From Capra hircus (Eukaryota > Chordata > Mammalia > Artiodactyla > Bovidae): a stretch of DNA of 64,000 nt. Positions 51,001 to 60,000 of this stretch are shown one piece after another. Positions within the stretch are counted from its first letter, which is position 1. The number at the start of each line of letters is the position of its first letter. The translations under genes and the position numbers were made by a program. The notes beneath the pieces were generated by a model. That model was not told the origin of the DNA. It did not search any database and saw only the letters and a list, made by a program, of their open reading frames with translations. The stretch covers positions 25,518,001-25,582,000 of the forward strand of contig NC_030836.1 in assembly GCF_001704415.2 (NCBI RefSeq), read 5' to 3'.

Positions 51001-54000
51001 TAAATGTAATTAATCATATATTGTCTCAAGATGTTTATTCTTTTGTAAAGCTGCTGTTTATTCTGATCCAATTTGAATTTTGTCTGTGTACCTTCTTCTT
51101 ATTGAAAGTAAATTATTAAGCTGTTCTTTCAGTTGAAAAAGTCGTACATTCACATTGCAAAACAATTAAATAGTATAAAAAGATAATATAGTGTTAAATG
51201 TCTCCCTTCTATGCCAGACACCTAGTCCCTCTCTGTAGAAGCAATGCCACCTTTTAGAAATGTTCTGTGTAAGGACAAGCATATGAAATACGCATCATAC
51301 ATCATTCTGCATCTTGCCTTCTTTCTAATTGTCATGACTGGGAAATGACTACATACTAACATATAGACATCATTCATTCTTTTTAAGTACCAGAATACCA
51401 AAATGTAACCAATCCCCTAAGTTACAATTTTTGAATTAATAACATTTTATATTATGGTTATAGGAATATCTCAAATTGTAAAGAGAAAATAAAGGATGGT
51501 GTGACTTGATAAGTAAACCTAAGACACTTTGCTGACTGCTGTTGGAGCTACATAAATGAATAAAGACCCTGTCTTTAGGTAGGTTAGAGACTGATACAGA
51601 AAGTGACTATAATAGGCAGTATTGATGAGCCTTAAGAGAGGTCCAAGAGAAGTAGGGTAAAAGCACAAGGAACTGGGCTTCCCTGGTGGTCTAGTGGTTA
51701 AGAATCTGCCTTGCAATGCAAGGCGCACCAGTTCCATCCCTGGTCCAGGAAGATTCCACATTCCTTGGAGCAACTAAGCCTGAGAGCTGCAACTACTGAA
51801 GCCCTCGTGCCTAGAGCCCATGCCCCACAAGGAAGAGTAGCCCCCGCTCCCTGCAACTAGAGAAAGCCTACATGCAGCAATGAAGACCCACCACAGCACC
51901 CCCCAAAATAAATACATATGTATTTTTTAAGTACAAGGAATGGAACTCTCAGGTAGGAACTAGAAATAGATGTAGATGGATGGGAACTGAGATTACTTAA
52001 ATATAATTTATGTAATATTTGATACATAGACTATATGTATAATGTATATATTTGCTTTAAAACATAGTTGACCAAACATTCATGAATCCATACTCAATTA
52101 AAAACACTATGAATGCCAATGAAGCTACTTATGTACTCCCCAGCCCACCTCCCTATGTCTAGTCTTGCCTCATGTTCATGCCCAGTCGTGTCTGAGTCTC
52201 TGTGAGCCCATGGACTGTAGCCCACCAGGCTCCTCTGTCCATGGAATTTTCCAGGAAAGACTGGAATGGGTTGCCGTTTTCTCCTTCAGGGCACCTGCCC
52301 AATCCAGGGATTGAACCTGCATCTCCTGCATTACAGGCAATTCTTTACCACTGAGCCTTGGACTGCTGTCAGATCACTTTTTTATCATGTCTTCTACTTT
52401 GTTTGAGAAATAATTACATCCACTGATTGGTGGGTTTCCCTGGTGGCTCAGACGGTATAGAATCTGCCTGCGATGCAGGAGATCCTGGTTCCATCCCTGC
52501 GCTGGGAAGATCCTCTCTGGAGGAAGGAATGGCTACACCCTCTAGTATTCTTGGGTTTCCCAGGTGGTGCTAGCAGTAAAGAACCCATCTGCCAATGCAG
52601 GAGACACACGAGATGCTGGTTCCATCCCTGGGTGGGGCAGATCCCCTGGGAAGGGCATGGCTTACCCACTCCAGTATTCCTGCCTGGAGAATCCAATGGA
52701 CGGAGGAGCCTGGTGGGCTACAGTCCATACGGTTGCAAAGAGTCGGACATGACTGAAGCGACTTAGCAGGCACGCCTGCCCTGACAGGTAGTCTTCCCTC
52801 GGATTAGAGGCTCCCTGTGCTGGTTTTCCTCAGCTGGGCTTACCTGGTGGCTCAGACACCAGGGAATCCACCTGCAATGTGGGAGGACCTGGGTTCAACT
52901 CCTGGGTTGGGAAAATCTGCTGGAGAAGGGAATGGCTACCCACTCCAGTGTTTTTGTCTGGAGAATTCCATGGACAGAGGAGTCTGGCAGGCTACAGGCC
53001 ATGGGGTCACGAAGAGTCATAGACATGACTGAGTGACTCACTTTCTGCTGGTTTCATGTATAGACACCAGTTGGTTATGTCTTTGTATTGGTGACACCAT
53101 AGCAAAATTAGAATAATTTTTTTATTGAGTGCTTAGTGTGTGTATTAAATGCTTTGTAATCTCATTTAAAATTTAAAAACACCCCCCAAAGGAGGTGTTA
53201 TTTTCTTTAGTTATTTCCTCTACAAATGACAATTGCAACATGACATGGGGAAGAATTCCATGACATGTAAGACCCGTTAGGATCTGTTTCCTGCTTCCTT
53301 CCCAAGCCTCATCGTCTGCCATTCTGACAAGCATTTTGTGCTAGCCACATCAACTTGCAGCTTCCTGAGGGGCTCATGCACTCTCATGCTTCCTTGCCTT
53401 TGCACCTGACTTCCTTTCCCTGAACATTCATTCATTTGGCTAAGTCCTGCTTATCCTTCAAGACTGGGCTTGAGTGCCACCTTTCCCAGGAAGCCTTCCT
53501 TAATTCTCCAGGTTAAGTAAGCTCATGCCTCTATTATACTCCTTATCACAGTGTTACAATTGCATGTTTACCTGTCTTTACCCCACCAGACTGTAAACTC
53601 CTTGAACTTGGAATGGCCTCAGTAAATGTGTTTTGAAATATTTTGAATGATCCTGATACCATCTTTTTGTAATCATAGGTCATTGCTGTGCTCCACCAAA
53701 TTAGTTACAACATGTGATTTGGAGCTGCTGTTTTTAGCTGTGATAGTGAAATCATGTAAAGTGCAGGTAACGCCTTCAAGTGATGTTTTAGAAATCCAAG
53801 GACTGGACATCAAAACAGTTTAGCTCATCTGCTGTGTGTATCAGTCTTACCTAAGGGGTAGATGTTATGTGTAATGGAAAAGAAATATCCCATGGTCATT
53901 TTTTATTAAAATTTTTGGGACCAGAGGATGACTATTCTTAAAGAATAGAACTAGAAAGATAAGGATTGATTAGATGCAATATTTGAAAGGGATCCTTAAT

Positions 54001-57000
54001 CTAGGATAAATATGCATTTAGGAAGTGTGAACGGTTGGGCAATAAGTGAACGAAAAATGAAATAATTAAGTCTATCTAAACTTAACTGAAAATCCTAATG
54101 ACTGTGTCAGAAGCAAATTTGAGCATAGTGAAGCTTTCTCCATCTCTGAACATTGTTTTCTCATGGCTCTTAAAAGTCTAAACTCAAATAAAAAGGTCTA
54201 AACTCAGAGAGGAAAGATGAACATGTGATTATGTTTGTAATAATAGCAGTAATACTCATAATTAAGTTCCAGACTTCTTGGTATCTGTTCTTTTCCCATA
54301 CCTACTTTTCCCTTTTTATTTATTTTCCCAAGGTCTGTAAATCCTCATTCATCTAGCAGACTGTTCTCTGCAATTTTCTGTCTATTGTGAATATACTAAT
54401 GTACCAAACTTTTTTTTAGAAAATAATTCATGTATAGTCCTATTCAAGTGAAACGTTAAAAAAAAGACCCTTATTAATTTGTCCACATGCATTTATATTG
54501 TTCATGTAACAATTTTTTTTTTTTTTTTTTTTTTACTTAATATAAAAACTTCTATGACCTTCAGTGGCTATCATTGAGATAGACACTGATGCTGAGGGTT
54601 TTTTTTTTTAATCTGAATTAACCGAACCAGATATGCTCAAGTATCTGCCTGGAAGCTGCTACATTCTTTGAGGACTTTTGAGGATCTCCCGCAAATAATC
54701 CAGTCTGTTACAGTGAAAGGGGTAGTCCTCAAGAGCTTGCTGTGGTACTACTGTGAACTTCATTTCTATCAGGGAATAATGACTTCCCCTTCACTTCAGC
54801 CTTCCAAATGTCCTGAATTCTTCTCATAGGAAAATCTTTGTAAAGTCAAAGCCATAATCATCTCCCAAAAGGGGAGATAAAAAATCCCATATACCATTCT
54901 ATTCATCTCAATAGTGTTCATTTCTTTTCTAGCTCAATCATTCTCTCTCTTGGGTATCTTGAAACTTAAAGATCTAAACTGCAATCTCTGGTGACCCCAT
55001 TAACATTAAAAAGGAAACCATAGAGAAAGATGAAAACTGATTTTTAATATCTACAAATATATACATATATAAAAGCAAAAAAAAAACAAAACTTCTAAAA
55101 CTTTTCCATATTTTCCAGCTTAACCATTCCAAGCATGTTTTCCTTTGTTTAGTATAATTATGGATTGTGTGTGAGGTCGGTTCTGTATTGCCTCCTGTGC
55201 ATTCTTTCCTTTGGTAGAGAATCTGTGCCAGAGGACACAGAAGGAGACATGATCCCTGCCCCCTGGAATCTTAACAATCAGTTTGAGGAAGGAAGGTGTC
55301 CTTTGTTGCTGATGCTGAGAAATCACTAATTGGCCTCACTTTTAATGCAGTTTAGAAGAGCTGTGGGAATTCTCTGGCAGTCCAGTGGTTAGGGCTTGAC
55401 ACTTTTACTGCCGGGGCCTGGTTTCAGTCCCTGGTCAGGGAACTAAGATCCTATAAGCTGCACGGCACAGCAGAAAAATAAAACAAGGAAAAGAAGACTT
55501 GTATCTTGAGTGTAAAATATGTATTACATTTCTGAATGTATTTCTATTTTGCCTACCCAAAGATTTGTATCAAAGAATGTCTTCACAGTGATGAGAAATC
55601 AATGACTGTTAAAAAGGTTTCAGAATGTTACTTTTTGTATTAAAGTATGGTATAAATATCTATTTCACATGTATAGCTTCGAGTTTTTAAATTATTTTTA
55701 TAAATGGTGTAGTGAAAGGAAATGGAAAACCCAAATATGCTCTTAGAAAATAATACCCTGCTCTCTGACACCTGTGGAAGTCTCATCCAGAGTGTATGTG
55801 CTTAGTTGCTTAATCGTATCTGGCTCTCTGTGAACCCATGGACTGTAGCCTGATAGGCTCCTCTGTCCATGGGATTCTCCAGGCAAGAATACTAGAGTGG
55901 GTTGCCATGCCCTCCTCCAGGGGATCTTCCCAACCCAGGGATCGAACCTAGGTCTTGCATATTGCAGGCAGATTCTTTACCACCTAAACCACCAGGGAAG
56001 CACAAGAATACTGGAGTATGTAGCCTATCCCTTCTCCAGGGGATCTTCCAGACCCAGGAATCAAACAGGGATCTCCTGTACTGCAGGCAGATTCTTTACC
56101 AGCTGAGCTACCAGGGAAGCCATAGGTGACCAAATTATTCATCATGTGGTGATAGAATTAGCCTGTGTCGTTCCCAGTGGAGCAAATGCCAAGGGCTTAC
56201 AGCACACGGGAGCCTATTATACACTGCTTGCTGAGAAAATCTTTCTACTCAGTCAGTAAAATGGCCCAGTGTTGAGAGAGAACAGGTAACAGGTAACTCT
56301 GGGATCATGTTTTGAGGGAGCTACAGCTCTATGCCTTCTCACCTCAGGCAGTCAGTACAGCACATTTAATGCCACCAGTGGAAGTATGTAACTCTGTCCA
56401 GAAGGGGGGGAAGTGTTTATGAAGTTAGATGCAGGTACCCTTGACTGCAGATGATCCTTTATCACATCTTCCTCCTAAGAGATTTATTGACAAGATAATA
56501 ATCAATTTTTCATTTAATTTTTAGTGCCCATATGGAGCGGCCAAGAGGAAGTAACAAATCAGGACTCTCAGATGCAGCTGTCCAACAGGTAACGCTGAGT
56601 GTAGATTTGCATGTATCCAACTGAAAGCCATACACTTCATAGCTAACATAACGGCTGTCTGCATGGCATGTACTTACCAGGCTTCTGCAAATAAAACTAA
56701 CTAGTATGGACAAATCCAGAGTGCATGGGAGCAGTATTTTCTGTGCTTTGATTTCTTATCTCAAAGTAGATCTAAGAGTATTTTGCAAGCCTGATATTTA
56801 GATATGCAGTTGACTTTTTAAAGGGTGGAATAGACTCCTTATTTGTAGGCAGTGATTTACCACTTCTATATTTAGGATACAGGATCCTGTATCTAAGGAT
56901 ATTGGCTATTTTCTTAAAAGTAGAGGAGAATTGGCCCATACCACTTAAAAATCAATATGTATTTATTAATCCTAGTTAAATACATTTGGAAATTAGTCTC

Positions 57001-60000
57001 ATGTGAATGGATAACCCCCATTATAATTTCAAGCAGAAACCAAGTATAACGCACAGATCCTTGAATCTTTTGTGTTTATTCAGAGGCCTTCTAGGGGTCT
57101 GGACCCCATAGGTTGGACTCTACATACTATATATTTTCATGCCATTTGTTGTCTTACTGTCTCATAATATAACATCGTTTCCTGAATTCTGATTCAGGTG
57201 ATTTTAGCTTTTTAAACCTTCAGTTTATGGTTTTTAGACTGTAACAACTGGAAAGAATAGCCTCATATTGAGAATAGTAATATGTTGTAGAATCCATCCT
57301 AATCTGCTTCTCTATATAATCCTGCATTTATAGCTGTCAAGAGGAATGAATTCAAACATGTTTGTTTAATTTGTATAATTCTTAATTAGTTACAAAAAGA
57401 ATGTATGCACTCATAAAACTTTATGTTTAATTGAAGTATAGTTGATTGACAATGTTGTGTTAGTTTCTGGTGTACAGCAAAGATACTGCAGATGTCTATA
57501 AAGTGAAAAGCAGGGGTAATTTCATTCTCCAGAAACAACCGCTATTAACAGTTTAGCGTCCATGTGTCCAAACGTTGTTTTCTCATGCTCTGCAAGGATT
57601 ATCATCATTATTGTTGTTTTTATAATACATTTATGCTATTCGTATTATCTTGCAACTTGCTTTATTTCCTTAATAATAAATGTTGGATATTTTCCCATAT
57701 TGTATACATAAATGTATTTTATGTTCTTCTCAAGAACTATATATGGCCCTACATTTGGTTGTGATCTGTTTAACAAGTCCTCTTTGGATGAATTGTTTCC
57801 AAAATTTTTTCTGTCTCCAACAAAGCAAACATACTTATATGTATATCTTTGCATAGTTGATCATATTGCCATAGGACAAATTCCTAGAAGAGTAATTTCT
57901 AGATCAGGTGTTGCCAAATCTTCCTCTTAAAAACTTGAATAATTTTGCACTCTGAACAGCACTTATGGGAATGCCAGTTTCTCTGTAGCTTCTGCAAAAG
58001 TAGTTATCAGTCTTTTTGTGAAAGTCGCTCAGTCATGTCTGACTGTTTGTGACCCCATGAACTATACAGTCCATGGAATTCTCCAGGCCAGAATACTGGA
58101 GTGGGTAGTCTTTCCCTCCTCCAGGGGATCTTCCCAACCCAGGGGTATAGAACCCAGGTCTCCCACATTACAGGCAGATTCACCAGCTGAGCCACCAGGG
58201 AAGCCCATTAGTCTTTTTATTCTTTGCCAATTTTGATGGGCAAAATTGATGTATTTATTGTTTTAGCTCATATTTAGTAAGTACTAATGGTGGTAAGCAT
58301 CTTTTTATATTATTAGGCCATCTGTATTGATTCCCTGTGGACTGCCTAATATTTTAAGAAAAGCTTAATTACTGGGCTGTCTGTTGGTTTTCCTAACAAT
58401 TGTCATATAACTCTTCTGTGTCATAAAAATATCAATACCTTATACATAAGCTAAAACTAAACATACATATTTTGTGCATTTTCTGAAATCATGATTTGTC
58501 TGTTCTGTTTTTTATAACCTAGGGCCATGGAACTACTAAGGGTAAAAGGTCAAAGATCATGGTCTGTTGGACTATCAGTAGCTGACCTGCTTGACAGTAT
58601 TGTGAATGATAAAAAGAAAGTACATTCTGTATCCGTTTTAGCAAAGGTAATTGCTGTTCTCATTGTTTCATCATAGTTTTAAATATTTACATTATTAATA
58701 TAACAAAAAAAGTGCTGTTCACAATGTAACCTGATGTCTTGAGTATCACCAGCTTTCAGAGTAACACACGGGAGAAGATAGTTTGGTCTAACCCCTATCT
58801 TGCTTGGCTATGGGAAGTCTGGACTTCTACAAGGTTGCCTTTCACTCCCATTAATTTTTGGAATTCCCAAGAAGCATTTATATATTCCATAAACGTCTGG
58901 TTGTCATGTATCTCCTCAGCCAGCCACGTCACCCCAGGCTGACATGCCAACTGGCCTCAGCTGGTCATCAGGCTGTTTCTCCAGTTCAGGTTGTCCTTTA
59001 TTGCTTTATTCCAAGTATAAAGTCCCTAAAGCACAGCTAAGATGAGGCACAAATGCTTAACCAAATATTCGCAAAAACTTAGGAATACTGGAAGGGAAAT
59101 AAAACATGGAAGGGAAAACTGAAAACAGGTTACCAAATTTGACTGCCCTCAGAGCCCATGTTAAGCCCCTCCCCTGGGAATCCACTCTAACAATCTTTTT
59201 TCTTTCTTATTTTTTTTGAGAGTTTGCTTTATTATTATTATTGTTGTTGTTTTACAATAAAAAACAAATAGCTATGCTCTCAGGAAAATGAATTTAAAAA
59301 GAAAAATCACAGGAATTTATTAACAGCATTTTTAAAAAGGCTTTTGAAAGATTTATTGAAATAAATTATCTCAGCCTAAACATTTAGTCATCACTCTTTT
59401 TTTCAGTTACTTCTCAACATTCTAAGAACTTTGTTATATAAAATACATTTAACTTTGCCAATAATTTTAGATAATACTGTGTTCTTTCCCAAAAGGACTA
59501 CCATAAAACCATGCTTTCAGACATTAAAGAAAAACTTAATCCAGTAGAACGTAAGTCTGAACCATGTAACCTGTGCTTGCATGTTTCATATCCTTCAAGT
59601 CAAATGCATCAAGGATTTGAAAAAGTTCAGACCTGGGTCTGCTCCAAGGCAGGTGGACACAACATCTTAACTTTCCATGTTTAACTAAACCAACAGGAAC
59701 CAAGTTATGAAAATGAGGGTCTCCAGGGAAGAAAGATATAAAAAATATCTTTTATTTCTTCAATAAAACCCTTCAAAATTTACTCTCCCATTTTGTAAGG
59801 CCCACATTTCCTCCAAGGATCAAATCCACAACCTTTGGCATTGCCCAATTTACTTTACCAAGGAATTAAAACCGTGAACCAAAGCCTGATGCTTAACGCT
59901 TTCAGTGCTGACCTTCCCCATGTCCAGGAGGGGGAATGGGGACAATGAAATAGAGAGGAGAGGACAGACAAACAGGATATACCTGTGAGATGCAAGAGCA

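Larger units (their letters stand above)
45117..56524 (+). other. UEVLD: UEVLD intron 9
   Basis: The longest intron here. It carries the COX5A retrocopy, a chimeric retroinsertion, BovB copy 7, L2 pieces, an old L1-like stretch near 51120-51470 and a SINE cluster at 52172-53043. Positions 46570-47030, 53650-54500 and 54540-55360 are unassigned apart from a T run at about 54512-54534. Confidence 0.9.
56589..58522 (+). other. UEVLD: UEVLD intron 10
   Basis: It holds an L1 3' end in antisense (57405-57490, TAGTTTCTGGTGTACAGCAA), an old L1-like stretch to about 57960 and a Bov-tA at 58013-58206. The remainder, 56600-57400 and 58210-58520, is unassigned. Confidence 0.85.
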
